From DAOQVR01 sp035341665 (GTDB lineage Bacteria > Chloroflexota > Anaerolineae > JAAYZQ01), in NCBI GenBank assembly GCA_035341665.1, contig DAOQVR010000006.1, positions 1 to 64,000 of the forward strand: 64,000 bases of DNA, read 5' to 3'. Numbering within the stretch: the stretch's first letter is position 1; the number at the start of each line of letters is the position of its first letter. Below, piece after piece: positions 9,115-20,033 of the stretch. The notes below the pieces were generated by a model. That model did no database searches. It was given only the letters and a program-made list of their open reading frames with translations, and was not told where the DNA came from. Both the position numbers and the translations under genes were made by a program.

Positions 9115-10845
9115 CTATGTCGCGGGCTCTTCCTTCAGGAATGCGCGCCAGGGCCCGCTGATGCCATCCTCCGTCACGCCATAGTAGACGTGAAGGCTGC
9201 CATCCGGCATTCGCTGCACCAGGTCGTAGCGGACCTTGCCCTCGCGCTTGGAGGACTTGAATATTCCGAGCCGGCTGTCCGCCGCATCCCACTGGACTTG
9301 ATCCTGGTGCACAGGATGGGTCTCGTGCTCCGTGATGGCATAGCGCCACAGCTTGCGGGCCGAAGCGCGAGTCACGCTCTGCACGATGCTGCCGTTGCGC
9401 AGGTCCTTCATCGTGTGATAGACGACTCCCTTGCGCTCCAGGCTTTCCAGGATCTGCACGCCGGTGCCAGGGGGCTCCACGCTTCCGGGAGGTGCAGCCT
9501 CTGCAGCGGCGGCGGGCGCCTCCGCTGCGGCCGGTGGCTCGGCTTGCAGCTTGCGGCGGACCAGGGCGACGATTTCATCGCGCATGGCGATATTGGTCTC
9601 GGCCTCCTGGCGCAGGTAGATGGTCGTGCCGTCTATAGCGTAAGGGATCTCCGGTCCCGCGGGAACGCTGATCTGGATGACCTGCCGGCCTTGGGTCTCG
9701 ATCGTCGTGACGCCGACGTCTAGGAGTGGCGTGATCTTGCCCTGTACCTCGGTCTTGATCATGGAGATGGCCTCGTCAGGATCGTCGATCCCACCCGGTG
9801 GCGACTTGGGGTCGGCCTTGGCGCCGACAAAGATGGTCCCGCCATTGGTATTTGCCATGGCAACGATGTCGCGCAGGATTGCCGTCAAGCGGCCTCCGGC
9901 CTTGGACCAGCCCTCGTGAAAGGCCTGGACGATGCTTGGGCCCGCCTCGCGCGCCGATTGCACATGGTCGACTGGTGCCTTGGCCGGGCGGTAGGGCCTC
10001 GTGCGGGAGAAGTCCTCACCCACAAAGACCGCCTTGATGGCATCAAAGCTCACTTCAGGCAGCTGGATCTCGGTCACACGGTCGCACCAGCCCAAGCGGG
10101 AGGCATCCGAAGGATCCCGGACAAGCCGGTGGGCATCCGAGCCCTGGATGGGGTGCATCCGGCGCGGGTACTCGGGCTTGTTCCCGCTGAAGAACCAGGC
10201 TGTTGTGCGGTGGCCCCGCTTGTCCAGGTCGGTCACTTCGAGAGCGTGCAGGTGGCGGTCCTGGGTATAGGCGATCCGGGTCTGCCCACCAAAGTCGAGG
10301 CCCCGCAGTGCTACGCCGTGGCTGGAGTTGGCATGTGCAGCCACGACCAGGCCGCCTGCTTCGTCGATCACCCGGTACGCCGTCAGGACGTCCGCGGTGG
10401 CTCCCACTTCGGTGGCCCCCGCGTCCAGCATAGTCGCCGGCACGTTTAGCTCCATGAGGAGGTGTTCGAGCATCCGGATGCTCGTGTCGGGGGGAAAGAT
10501 TGCGAGGACATGAAATCCAAGGGTTGCGGTAAACTCGAATCCTGGCAGGACCAGCACGCGGTTCCCAATTCGCCGGAAATCGTCCAATCGACGCTGCTCG
10601 TCGGGCTGGATGCGCCCCAATCGCTCCAGCAAGGCAAGCTGTTCAATATCAGCCTGCAAGGCAGCACAACCGGCAACCGTGTTGTGGTCGGTAATGGCGA
10701 TAATGTCCATTCCCTGCATCTCGGCCTTGCGCAACAAGTCGAGGTATCCGACACCCGGTTCCTGCCAGTCGGCCGACCCGGGCGTGTGGAGATGCAGGTC
10801 CATCTTGTACCACTGCATCTTTTGCTGTGTCTTGCGTTTTGTCAC
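9115..10845 (-). CDS. PHP-domain protein with C-terminal AlbA_2 (Schlafen-type) domain
   Basis: The chosen GTG start at 10845 has AAGGAG five bases upstream, giving 576 residues; longer frames run into lon. The N-terminal PHP domain shows MDLHLHTPGS (residues 15-24), AITDHNTVAG and a distal HANSSHG, typical metal-binding histidines of PHP phosphoesterases. The middle to C-terminal part has the AlbA_2 pattern (AILRDIVAMANTNGGTIFVGA, then VTTIETQGRQVIQISVP), a putative nucleic-acid- or nucleotide-binding module. The tail contains a low-complexity alanine/proline linker and a further unrecognised domain of about 120 residues. The function is unknown; DNA- or RNA-directed phosphoesterase activity is an inference. 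It is likely co-transcribed with lon. Confidence 0.75.
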   Translation of the reverse strand: MTKRKTQQKMQWYKMDLHLHTPGSADWQEPGVGYLDLLRKAEMQGMDIIAITDHNTVAGCAALQADIEQLALLERLGRIQPDEQRRLDDFRRIGNRVLVLPGFEFTATLGFHVLAIFPPDTSIRMLEHLLMELNVPATMLDAGATEVGATADVLTAYRVIDEAGGLVVAAHANSSHGVALRGLDFGGQTRIAYTQDRHLHALEVTDLDKRGHRTTAWFFSGNKPEYPRRMHPIQGSDAHRLVRDPSDASRLGWCDRVTEIQLPEVSFDAIKAVFVGEDFSRTRPYRPAKAPVDHVQSAREAGPSIVQAFHEGWSKAGGRLTAILRDIVAMANTNGGTIFVGAKADPKSPPGGIDDPDEAISMIKTEVQGKITPLLDVGVTTIETQGRQVIQISVPAGPEIPYAIDGTTIYLRQEAETNIAMRDEIVALVRRKLQAEPPAAAEAPAAAAEAAPPGSVEPPGTGVQILESLERKGVVYHTMKDLRNGSIVQSVTRASARKLWRYAITEHETHPVHQDQVQWDAADSRLGIFKSSKREGKVRYDLVQRMPDGSLHVYYGVTEDGISGPWRAFLKEEPAT

Positions 10846-10891
10846 TTTGACTCCTTGTGTTTGATCATCGCACTTGAATGAATAGCTGCAC

Positions 10892-13387
<2,496 letters not shown>

Positions 13388-13405
13388 CCGATCTTGTCTC
13401 CTGGC

Positions 13406-13813
13406 CTAGTGGTTATGCAGGGTCACGACCGGCACGTGACGCGGCTTGGCCGGCGGGAGGCGCACAATCAGAAAGCCGTCCTCGTAGGCGGCCTCGATGT
13501 GGCTCTCATCGACGACGCGGGCCAGGTGCACCTCGGTCTCAAAGCGACCGTAGAGCACCTCCATTCGCTGGTAGGCCAGCTTCTCGGCCGGGTCGCGCCG
13601 GACGCCTGCAATGGTAAGCTGTCGGCCCTCGAGCGACACGAGAAAGTCGTCAAGGCGCATGCCGGCGATTTCGACCTTGACCACAATGCAGTCCCCTGTC
13701 TCGTAGACATCGGTAGGCGGGCGCCAGGCACCCTGGGGGCCGGAGCCAGCCCAGCGCTGCCCGGGCACACCATCACGCAGGACTCGCATCAAATCTGTCC
13801 GTTTCTGTTGCAC
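13406..13813 (-). CDS. Small heat-shock protein, Hsp20/alpha-crystallin family
   Basis: The protein is about 135 residues. It shows the alpha-crystallin core from VYETGDCIVVKVEIAGMRLDDFLVSL through GRFETEVHLARVVDESHIEAAYEDGFLIVRLP. Such ATP-independent chaperones hold unfolding proteins for refolding or proteolysis. I chose the GTG at 13813, preceded by GGGAGGT; an ATG 21 bases upstream would add seven residues. It is the first gene after a near-consensus promoter and precedes lon. I see no CIRCE element. Confidence 0.88.
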   Translation of the reverse strand: MQQKRTDLMRVLRDGVPGQRWAGSGPQGAWRPPTDVYETGDCIVVKVEIAGMRLDDFLVSLEGRQLTIAGVRRDPAEKLAYQRMEVLYGRFETEVHLARVVDESHIEAAYEDGFLIVRLPPAKPRHVPVVTLHNH

Positions 13814-13915
13814 GCTCGAAGGACCTCCCTGCATCCCTGCATCGTACCACGCGGTCGCCCCACCTTATGTAGGCAAGGGCACCAAACGCACGACCTCCGG
13901 GAGACATACTCGACA

Positions 13916-13944
13916 ATTATACCACATTTTTCTGGTCTTTCCAA
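13916..13944 (-). promoter_or_regulatory. Sigma-70-type promoter of the hsp20-lon unit
   Basis: Minus strand TTGGAA (13944-13939), 17-bp spacer, perfect TATAAT (13921-13916). Transcription would start near 13909, about 95 bases upstream of hsp20. No CIRCE dyad (TTAGCACTC type) is present, so heat control, if any, uses another mechanism. Confidence 0.75.
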
Positions 13945-14010
13945 ACTGTGCAGGGTACGCAGCACTGCGAGGGCTTTGGGTGGTCCGGGTGAGAGGGGCG
14001 ACGCCGTGGG

Positions 14011-14035
14011 AAAAGGGCGGCTCAGGCAAGCCGCC
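14011..14035 (-). terminator. Intrinsic terminator overlapping the stop of the SpoIIE phosphatase gene
   Basis: On the minus strand GGCGGCT (14035-14029) and AGCCGCC (14022-14016) form a 7-bp stem with a 6-base loop, followed by CTTTTCC. The stem begins inside the last codons and includes the stop codon region of the phosphatase gene. Confidence 0.55.
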
Positions 14036-15818
14036 TAGCGGCCAAGACGGTTATGTCATCCGATCGCTGGACGTCGCCGGCAAATGCCTTGAGGTCGCCA
14101 GCAAGGGTATCCACGGTCTCTTGGGCGGGCGCGCCGGCGCAGCCGTGGAGCGCAGCGCGCAGCCGCTCCATGCCGAAGGGCCGGTACTCTCCGTCCATGG
14201 CTTCCGTCACGCCGTCGGTATAGAGGAGGACTAGATCGCCGGGGGCCATGTCGATTGCACGCTCCTCGAGCTCGATACCGGGCACAGCGCCAAGGGCAAT
14301 ACCGTCCGACACGAGCTCATGGATCTCTCCTGTGGCAGCCCTCCACAGCAACGGCCGGTTGTGCCCCGCATTGGCATACGTCAGCCGGCCGGTGGCCGTG
14401 TCAAGGAGGGCATAAAAGGCAGTCAGAAAGAGGCCAGAGTGGCTGTCCTTGAGGATGACTGGGTTGGCCCCGACCAGGACCTCTGCGGGGCTGCGGCTGC
14501 CTGTTGCCATTGCTCGGATCACAGTGCGGCCCAAGGCCATGAAGAGGGCGGCGGGCACGCCCTTGCCCACCACGTCGGCGATCACGATGCCGAGGCGTCC
14601 AGGCGCATCGGCGAACTCGATCAGGTCGTAGTAGTCTCCCCCCACCAGCCGGGCAGGCTGATAGTGGACGGCGAACTCCCAGCCGGGGATGACTGGGGCA
14701 CCGGTTGGCAGGAGGCCAAGCTGGATCTCCCGCCCCAGCTCCATCTCTCGCTCCATAGCCCGGCCTCTCAGCTCCTCCCTGTGCAACCTAGCCTTCTCGA
14801 TTGCGATGGCTGCCTGGTTGGCCATCAAGCGAAGCAGCCGCACGCCATTCTCGTCCAAGGTGCGAGGCCGCCGATCCTGCACGGTGAGCAGGCCAATGGA
14901 GCGGCCTTCGACGACAAGAGGCACTACAGCATACCCATGAAAGCCTTCCGCCCTCAGCCACGCTGGCAGGAAAGGCGCCAGGTCACTCTGCTCCAGGTCG
15001 CCCACCAGCTCAGGCTCAAGCGTTCGCATCGCCCGCGCAGGGCCTACCTCACCGCCGGCCTGGATCTGCCGGTGCGCCCCAACCGGATCGGCGAGCCAGC
15101 CACTGGTCGCCCGAAAGTCCAAGAAGCCGGCCTCTTCCCCGGCGAGCAGCAGCGCAGAGGCGTCGGCCTGAAGAGCCCGCCGCACTTGCTCGACAAGGTA
15201 GCCGATCAGGTCGTCCAGGTCGAGACGGCCGAGGAGCTGGTTGGAGAAATCGAGCAGAAGGGCTTGCTCGTAGACGCGCTGCTCCTTCAGCAGATCGAAC
15301 AGCCGCGCCCGCTCCAGGGCAGTCCCGATTTGGCTGCCCACGTTGGTCAGCAAGGCAAGTGCCTGGGGAGAAAACGCACTCCAGTCCGGAGCGGCCACGT
15401 TGAGGATGCCCAGGATCCGTTCACCCGCACGCAGGGCCGCAGAGGCATGGACGGCCAAGCCACGGCGGTCACCCCGCGCGTGACCGAGGCGGCTGCACTC
15501 GATCACGTTGTATGCCTCGTCTGCCCCCACTTCGGCCTGGCGCAACTGGCAGGCGCAGCCCGGCCTCCAGGTTTCGGCGTCTCCGGGATCGAGGGCAGGC
15601 GGCAGGTTGTGGTGGGCTGCCAGCGTATAGCCTAGGTTGCTGTCCTCGCCGGCTCCCGCCCGTTTGAGCAGAATCCAGCCGGCCTCAAGATCCATCAGCT
15701 GCACCAAGTCCGCCAGCACATCCTGGAGCATGCTCTGCGTATCCACCGAGCGGTTGAGTGTCTCGGCGATGTGGTTCAGCTTGGTTAGCTTCTCGATCAG
15801 CTGTTCTTCAGGGGACAT
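14022..15818 (-). CDS. GAF-domain SpoIIE/RsbU-type PP2C serine phosphatase
   Basis: The 598-residue protein has two GAF-type sensor regions (about 15-170 and 190-345), a short coiled coil (about 350-380) and a C-terminal SpoIIE/PP2C phosphatase domain. The last shows the metal-binding LVGGDYYDLIEF, IADVVGKGVPAALFMAL and LLYTDGVTEAMD motifs. RsbU-type enzymes dephosphorylate anti-sigma-factor antagonists in partner-switching stress responses. No anti-sigma factor or STAS protein is adjacent. The ATG at 15818 is chosen because the promoter at 15841-15869 would start transcription near 15834, which excludes the upstream ATG at 15845. Confidence 0.88.
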   Translation of the reverse strand: MSPEEQLIEKLTKLNHIAETLNRSVDTQSMLQDVLADLVQLMDLEAGWILLKRAGAGEDSNLGYTLAAHHNLPPALDPGDAETWRPGCACQLRQAEVGADEAYNVIECSRLGHARGDRRGLAVHASAALRAGERILGILNVAAPDWSAFSPQALALLTNVGSQIGTALERARLFDLLKEQRVYEQALLLDFSNQLLGRLDLDDLIGYLVEQVRRALQADASALLLAGEEAGFLDFRATSGWLADPVGAHRQIQAGGEVGPARAMRTLEPELVGDLEQSDLAPFLPAWLRAEGFHGYAVVPLVVEGRSIGLLTVQDRRPRTLDENGVRLLRLMANQAAIAIEKARLHREELRGRAMEREMELGREIQLGLLPTGAPVIPGWEFAVHYQPARLVGGDYYDLIEFADAPGRLGIVIADVVGKGVPAALFMALGRTVIRAMATGSRSPAEVLVGANPVILKDSHSGLFLTAFYALLDTATGRLTYANAGHNRPLLWRAATGEIHELVSDGIALGAVPGIELEERAIDMAPGDLVLLYTDGVTEAMDGEYRPFGMERLRAALHGCAGAPAQETVDTLAGDLKAFAGDVQRSDDITVLAARRLA

Positions 15819-15840
15819 GGCTGGTTCTTTTCCTTCCCAC

Positions 15841-15869
15841 AGCATACACCTGCCGCGCCGTCACGTCAA
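15841..15869 (-). promoter_or_regulatory. Sigma-70-type promoter of the SpoIIE phosphatase gene
   Basis: Minus strand TTGACG (15869-15864), 17-bp spacer, TATGCT (15846-15841). It gives a very short leader of about 16 nt to the ATG at 15818. It is divergent from the promoter at 15920-15948; the two -35 boxes are 50 bp apart and share an AT-rich stretch. Confidence 0.65.
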
Positions 15870-15919
15870 GTTAACATGATATAAATGCTTCTTTTTGGCC
15901 TATGCCAGCCGAGAGGGTC

Positions 15920-15948
15920 TTGACAACGCACCAGAAGAGTCGTAGAAT
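15920..15948 (+). promoter_or_regulatory. Sigma-70-type promoter of the recombinase-like gene
   Basis: Perfect TTGACA (15920-15925), 17-bp spacer and TAGAAT (15943-15948), five of six matches. Transcription would start near 15955, 35 bases before the ATG at 15990. Confidence 0.75.
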
Positions 15949-15989
15949 GGACTCGAAGAAGTGCTATGCGAAGATAGGGAGGCGCACTG

Positions 15990-16943
15990 ATGACCGCCGA
16001 ACAACTACCGCTCTTTTCGGGACAAGAACCTCTGGAAAGTGAGACCAAGGCCCGCGGGCCGTCGAGCCCATTCCAGCCCGACATGCCACTGAGCGTCGCG
16101 TTTGAGCGCTTTCGTGAGCACTTGGTCCAGAACGACTACGCTGAGAACACGGTCAAGTCCTTCCTGGGCGACCTGAAGATACTGAAGCGATACTTGAAGG
16201 GAGACCCGCCCATCGGCAGGATCGGAGTCGCGGACTTGCAGCGCTTTCTGCTATGGCTTCAGCATGAGCGAGCCGTTCCGTGCAGCCCCAAGTCGTACGC
16301 GCGCCGGCTGACCACCCTCAAGGTATTCTTTGGTTGGCTCAACGAAGTGGGCGCTAGGCCGTCCGACCCCGCTGCAGGGCTTGTCCACAAGCCGGTGCAG
16401 ACGCCGATGCCACTGATCCTATCCGACCAGCAGGTGGAGCAGGTATTGGCTGCCACGCGCGAGATGATGACCAAAGAAAAGCCCGACCCCCGGCCCCACC
16501 TCCTTGTCACCCTCCTTCTGCACACCGGGATCAAGAAGCAGGAGTGCATGGGCATCAGGCTGTCGCACATCGACACCTCCGACCCTAAGGAGCCCTTTGT
16601 GCAGATCCGGTATGCCAATCCGCGCATGCAGCACAAGGAGCGCAGGCTGCGGCTGCCGGCAGAGTGGGCGCAGACACTGGCACTCTATCGCCGAGTGTAC
16701 GAGCTCAAGGAGGCGCTCTTTCCCTGCACAGCGCGGAACCTCGAGTATGTTCTGACCGACGTCGAGAAGCTGGCCGGGCTGCCCGACGGATTGTCCTTTG
16801 AGATGTTGCGCTGGACGTGTGCCGTGCGTGACTATCAATCGCGCATGGATCGGGACAAGCTGCGGCGCAAGATGGGCTTGTCGATGATGAGCTGGAGAGA
16901 GACAGAGCCGAAGATCGTGCGCCTGGCAGAGCCGCCGCTGTAG
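15990..16943 (+). CDS. Tyrosine recombinase-fold protein with degenerate catalytic residues
   Basis: The 317-residue protein has the XerC/D-like architecture. The N-terminal core-binding domain (about 35-120) contains FREHLVQNDYAENTVKSFLGDLK. The C-terminal half aligns with the recombinase catalytic domain. However, the first catalytic Arg motif (TGLR-type) reads TGIKKQE, the H-x-L-R-H motif reads SFEMLRWTCAV so only the Arg survives, and the terminal G-H...Y segment reads GLSMMSWRETEPKIVRL with no Tyr. Strand exchange is therefore unlikely. It may be a DNA-binding protein derived from a recombinase. Start: ATG with GGGAGG nine bases upstream, 35 bases after its own promoter. No att-like repeats or phage genes flank it. 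Confidence 0.75.
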   Translation: MTAEQLPLFSGQEPLESETKARGPSSPFQPDMPLSVAFERFREHLVQNDYAENTVKSFLGDLKILKRYLKGDPPIGRIGVADLQRFLLWLQHERAVPCSPKSYARRLTTLKVFFGWLNEVGARPSDPAAGLVHKPVQTPMPLILSDQQVEQVLAATREMMTKEKPDPRPHLLVTLLLHTGIKKQECMGIRLSHIDTSDPKEPFVQIRYANPRMQHKERRLRLPAEWAQTLALYRRVYELKEALFPCTARNLEYVLTDVEKLAGLPDGLSFEMLRWTCAVRDYQSRMDRDKLRRKMGLSMMSWRETEPKIVRLAEPPL

Positions 16944-16999
16944 GCTCCCTGTGACCCCATCGCGAGCGATGGATGCCAGAGCCCGTCTGCGCGAGGCGT

Positions 17000-17028
17000 T
17001 TGAGCTTGTACTAGAGGCATGATATACT
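17000..17028 (+). promoter_or_regulatory. Sigma-70-type promoter for the small membrane protein/NfnAB operon
   Basis: TTGAGC (17000-17005), 17-bp spacer, TATACT (17023-17028). Start would be near 17035, 30 bases before the first gene. No other promoter is evident before NfnA, so all four genes are probably one unit. Confidence 0.65.
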
Positions 17029-17064
17029 GGGTACCTATGGCGGCTCTTCCACAGGAGGAGAGGA

Positions 17065-17346
17065 TTGGCTGTGTGGCGTGATATCTCGCTGGTGTGGCTG
17101 GTTTTCTGGACCCTTATCGCGATCCTGCCCATCGCGGCGGTCCTGTTTTTCGCCATCTGGGGAATGCACCGCCTACGGCCGGCGGCAAGAAATGCCCTGC
17201 GAGTCGTCCAGCCCAGGGCCCAGCAGGTGAGCGAGGCAACCAGCCGCCTGAGTGTCAGGCTGGCAGCGCCCGCCATCCAGCTGCACGCCAGGGCAGCACA
17301 AGCAGACCGGCTGAGAAACGTGATCCTGAGGAGGAAAGAAGGATGA
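17065..17346 (+). CDS. Small membrane protein, function unknown
   Basis: The predicted 93-residue protein starts at a TTG behind AGGAGGAGAGGA. One strong transmembrane helix (about residues 9-33, VWLVFWTLIAILPIAAVLFF) is followed by a basic, helix-prone cytoplasmic tail rich in Arg, Ala and Gln. I do not recognise the family. Its stop overlaps the ATG of the next gene (ATGA), and both precede NfnA/NfnB, so co-translation is likely. A link to the transhydrogenase is only suggested by position. Confidence 0.6.
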   Translation: MAVWRDISLVWLVFWTLIAILPIAAVLFFAIWGMHRLRPAARNALRVVQPRAQQVSEATSRLSVRLAAPAIQLHARAAQADRLRNVILRRKEG

Positions 17347-17570
17347 CCCTACGGCAGCAGAGCATCATCGTCGGCGCGATCCTAGGCGCGGCTATCGGCG
17401 CGCTGGGAGGGTATCTGTTCACGCGGCGGATCGAACTCGCGCAGTCAGAGGGAAGGGTACAGCCGCACTCGCTGTCGCTCCGGTCGGTTCCGCCGAGCGA
17501 AGCAGCCAAGTTGGGGGTCTCTATCATCGGCGTGCTGCGCGGCATTGCCGAATTGGGCGAAAGACTCTAG
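17343..17570 (+). CDS. Small membrane-anchored protein, function unknown
   Basis: The 75-residue protein has one transmembrane segment near its N terminus (IIVGAILGAAIGALGGYLFT, about residues 8-27), with glycine-zipper spacing. A polar tail of about 45 residues ends in an amphipathic helix (KLGVSIIGVLRGIAELGERL). The ATG at 17343 overlaps the preceding stop codon by ATGA. A longer frame reading upstream in the same phase is a shadow of the preceding gene. Function unknown. Confidence 0.6.
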   Translation: MTLRQQSIIVGAILGAAIGALGGYLFTRRIELAQSEGRVQPHSLSLRSVPPSEAAKLGVSIIGVLRGIAELGERL

Positions 17571-17595
17571 TCCCCGGTCAAGGAGGCATCCTGTT

Positions 17596-18435
17596 GTGTA
17601 CGAGATAATCCACCGGGAGGATCTGGCTCCCGTATCCAAGCTTCTCGTCGTGAGAGCGCCTGCAGTGGCCCGCAAAGGGCGTGCCGGGCAGTTTGTGATC
17701 GTCCGCATTGACGAGGCGGGCGAGCGAGTACCCCTGACCATCGCCGACTACGACCGGACCGAGGGCACTATCACCCTTGTCTTCCAGGAAGTCGGCAAGA
17801 CCACCATGCAGATGGGTACCCTTCGTCCGGGCGACTCGTTCGCCAGCGTGACCGGGCCCCTGGGCTTGCCCAGTGAGATCGAGCATTACGGCACGGTCCT
17901 GTGTGTGGGCGGGGGCGTGGGCATTGCCCCCATTTACCCTATTGCCCGCGATCTGAAGGCAGCCGGGAACAGTGTCCTCTCCATCATCGGCGCGCGAAAC
18001 AAGGACCTGCTCTTCTGGGAAGACAAGATGCGCTCCGTGAGCGACGAGCTGGTTGTGTGCACCGACGACGGGTCGTATGGGCGCAAAGCCCTGGTGACGA
18101 TCCCCATCAAGGAGCTGCTCGAAGGCGGCAGGCGCATCGACCACATTTGGGCCATCGGGCCGGCGATCATGATGAAGTTCTGTGCGCTGACGACCCGGCC
18201 CTTCGGTGTGCCCACGATTGTCAGCCTCAACTCGATCATGGTGGACGGCACGGGTATGTGCGGTGCTTGCCGGGTGGAGGTGGGCGGGCAGACGCGCTTT
18301 GTGTGCGTGGACGGCCCGGAGTTCGACGGGCACCAGGTGGATTGGGACCAGCTGCTGGCCCGCCAGCGCATCTACCCCGAGCAGGAGAAGCAGGCGGTCG
18401 AGAGGTGGAACCACAGGTGCCAGTGCGGCGGCTAG
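17596..18435 (+). CDS. FAD/NAD-binding oxidoreductase, NfnA/SudB-type subunit
   Basis: The 279-residue protein matches the ferredoxin-NADP reductase-like subunit found as NfnA (transhydrogenase) or SudB (sulfide dehydrogenase). An N-terminal FAD domain (GQFVIVRIDEAGERVPLTIADYD) is followed by an NAD domain (CVGGGVGIAPIYPIARDLKAAG). The C-terminal cysteine cluster (GTGMCGACRV, FVCVDGPEFDGHQVDW) binds a [2Fe-2S] centre. The GTG at 17596 with GGAGG nine bases upstream gives the family length. It is followed after 54 bp by the large subunit. In Thermotoga-type NfnAB the pair couples NADH and ferredoxin to NADPH by electron bifurcation. Confidence 0.86.
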   Translation: MYEIIHREDLAPVSKLLVVRAPAVARKGRAGQFVIVRIDEAGERVPLTIADYDRTEGTITLVFQEVGKTTMQMGTLRPGDSFASVTGPLGLPSEIEHYGTVLCVGGGVGIAPIYPIARDLKAAGNSVLSIIGARNKDLLFWEDKMRSVSDELVVCTDDGSYGRKALVTIPIKELLEGGRRIDHIWAIGPAIMMKFCALTTRPFGVPTIVSLNSIMVDGTGMCGACRVEVGGQTRFVCVDGPEFDGHQVDWDQLLARQRIYPEQEKQAVERWNHRCQCGG

Positions 18436-18489
18436 CCCAAGCTCGAACCCGCGAGCAGCCTGCCCACCAACCACATCAAGGAGAACCGT

Positions 18490-19923
18490 ATGCCTGAGCC
18501 AATTCGAGACCTGCCGCAGCACGAGAGGATGAAGATCCCGCGCCAGGCCATGCCGACACAGCTCGCTGAAGAGCGGGCACGCAACTTTATCGAAGTAGCC
18601 CTCGGGTACCCAGAAGAGCTGGCCCAGCTGGAGGCCAATCGCTGCCTGCAATGCAAGCGACCCAAGTGTGTGGACGGCTGCCCGGTCGGCGTGAACATAC
18701 CCGCCTTCATCGAGCGACTTCGCGAGGGCGACATGCCAGGAGCTGCCCACTCCCTCAAAGGAGACAACAACCTGCCTGCCATCTGCGGACGGGTTTGCCC
18801 GCAGGAGAGCCAATGTGAGTCGGTGTGCGTAGTCGGAAAGAAGGGCGAGCCGGTGGCGATCGGCCGCCTGGAGCGATACGTGGCCGACTGGGACCTGACC
18901 CACGCTTCACCGCCCCCTGAGCCGCCTCCGCCCACCGGGAAGAAGGTGGCCGTGATTGGCAGCGGCCCGGCAGGGCTCACCTGCGCCGGCGACCTCGCGC
19001 GCTACGGTCACAGGGTGACCATGTTTGAGTCGCTGCACGCGCCGGGCGGCGTGCTGATCTATGGAATCCCCGAGTTCAGGCTGCCGAAGCAGATTGTCCA
19101 CGCCGAAGTCAGCTACGTGCAGAGCCTGGGCGTTGACCTGCGACTCGACTCGGTGATCGGCAAGACCTTCACGCTGAATGAGCTGCTGAATGCAGAAGGG
19201 TACGACGCCGTATTCCTGGGAACAGGTGCCGGCCTGCCCATGTTCATGCGCATTCCTGGTGAGAACTACAACGGGGTTCTATCCGCCAACGAGTTCCTGA
19301 CGCGCGTGAACCTGATGAAGGCATACCTCTTCCCCGAGTGGGACACCCCGGTGAAGGTAGGACGGCGGGTAGCCGTGGTCGGTGCAGGGAATGTCGCCAT
19401 GGATGCTTCTCGCTGCTCGCTGCGTCTCGGAGCCGAGGAGGTGCACATCGTCTATCGACGCTCCGCTTCCGAAGTGCCGGCCCGCGCCGAAGAGGTGCAC
19501 CATGCCGAAGAAGAGGGCATCCTCTTTGACTTTCTGACCAATCCGATCGAGATCTACGGTGACGAAAAGGGCTGGGTGCGCGGCATGCGCTGCATCCGCA
19601 TGTCACTCGGCGAGCCCGATGCGAGCGGCCGGCGCCGCCCGCTGCCGATTACCGGCTCCGAGTTCGACATGGATGTGGATATGGTGATCATGGCACTGGG
19701 GACGCAGCCCAACCCCCTCGTCTTCACCGACTCTGGAGGCCTGGAGCGGACCAGGCATGGCACCGTCGTGGCAGACGAGCAGACGGGGCGGACCACCAAA
19801 GAGCGCGTCTGGGCAGGCGGCGACATCGTGACCGGCGCTGCGACCGTGATCTCGGCGATGGGGGCGGGCAAGCGAGCCGCCGCCGACATCGACCGGTTCT
19901 TGCGCGGCGAAGCGGCGTCGTAG
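18490..19923 (+). CDS. NADPH-dependent glutamate synthase-like (NfnB/GltD-type) flavoprotein
   Basis: The 477-residue protein has an N-terminal domain with two 4-Cys [4Fe-4S] sites (C52, C55, C60, C64 and C99, C103, C109, C113). It is followed by two Rossmann domains: VAVIGSGPAGLTCAGDLA binding FAD and VAVVGAGNVAMDASR binding NADP. The final block is WAGGDIVTGAATVISAMGAG. This is the NfnB/GltD-like large subunit. Together with the upstream FAD/[2Fe-2S] protein it should form NADH-dependent reduced ferredoxin:NADP oxidoreductase, a soluble electron-bifurcating enzyme typical of anaerobes. SudA is the alternative label, and the two cannot be separated from sequence alone. Confidence 0.86.
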   Translation: MPEPIRDLPQHERMKIPRQAMPTQLAEERARNFIEVALGYPEELAQLEANRCLQCKRPKCVDGCPVGVNIPAFIERLREGDMPGAAHSLKGDNNLPAICGRVCPQESQCESVCVVGKKGEPVAIGRLERYVADWDLTHASPPPEPPPPTGKKVAVIGSGPAGLTCAGDLARYGHRVTMFESLHAPGGVLIYGIPEFRLPKQIVHAEVSYVQSLGVDLRLDSVIGKTFTLNELLNAEGYDAVFLGTGAGLPMFMRIPGENYNGVLSANEFLTRVNLMKAYLFPEWDTPVKVGRRVAVVGAGNVAMDASRCSLRLGAEEVHIVYRRSASEVPARAEEVHHAEEEGILFDFLTNPIEIYGDEKGWVRGMRCIRMSLGEPDASGRRRPLPITGSEFDMDVDMVIMALGTQPNPLVFTDSGGLERTRHGTVVADEQTGRTTKERVWAGGDIVTGAATVISAMGAGKRAAADIDRFLRGEAAS

Positions 19924-20033
19924 GCTGGGTCAAGAGCAGGCCCTGCTGACAGGGAAGCCACAAGCTGCAGCGGAACAATCGAAGCCGGGATCGCGTCTGT
20001 GATGGGAGGCTCGAGACGGAGGTAGAGGAGAAG

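Noticed and set aside
15990..16943. Integrase as evidence of a prophage or integrative element
   Set aside because: No tRNA, direct-repeat attachment sites, excisionase or phage genes are nearby, base composition is uniform, and catalytic residues are missing.
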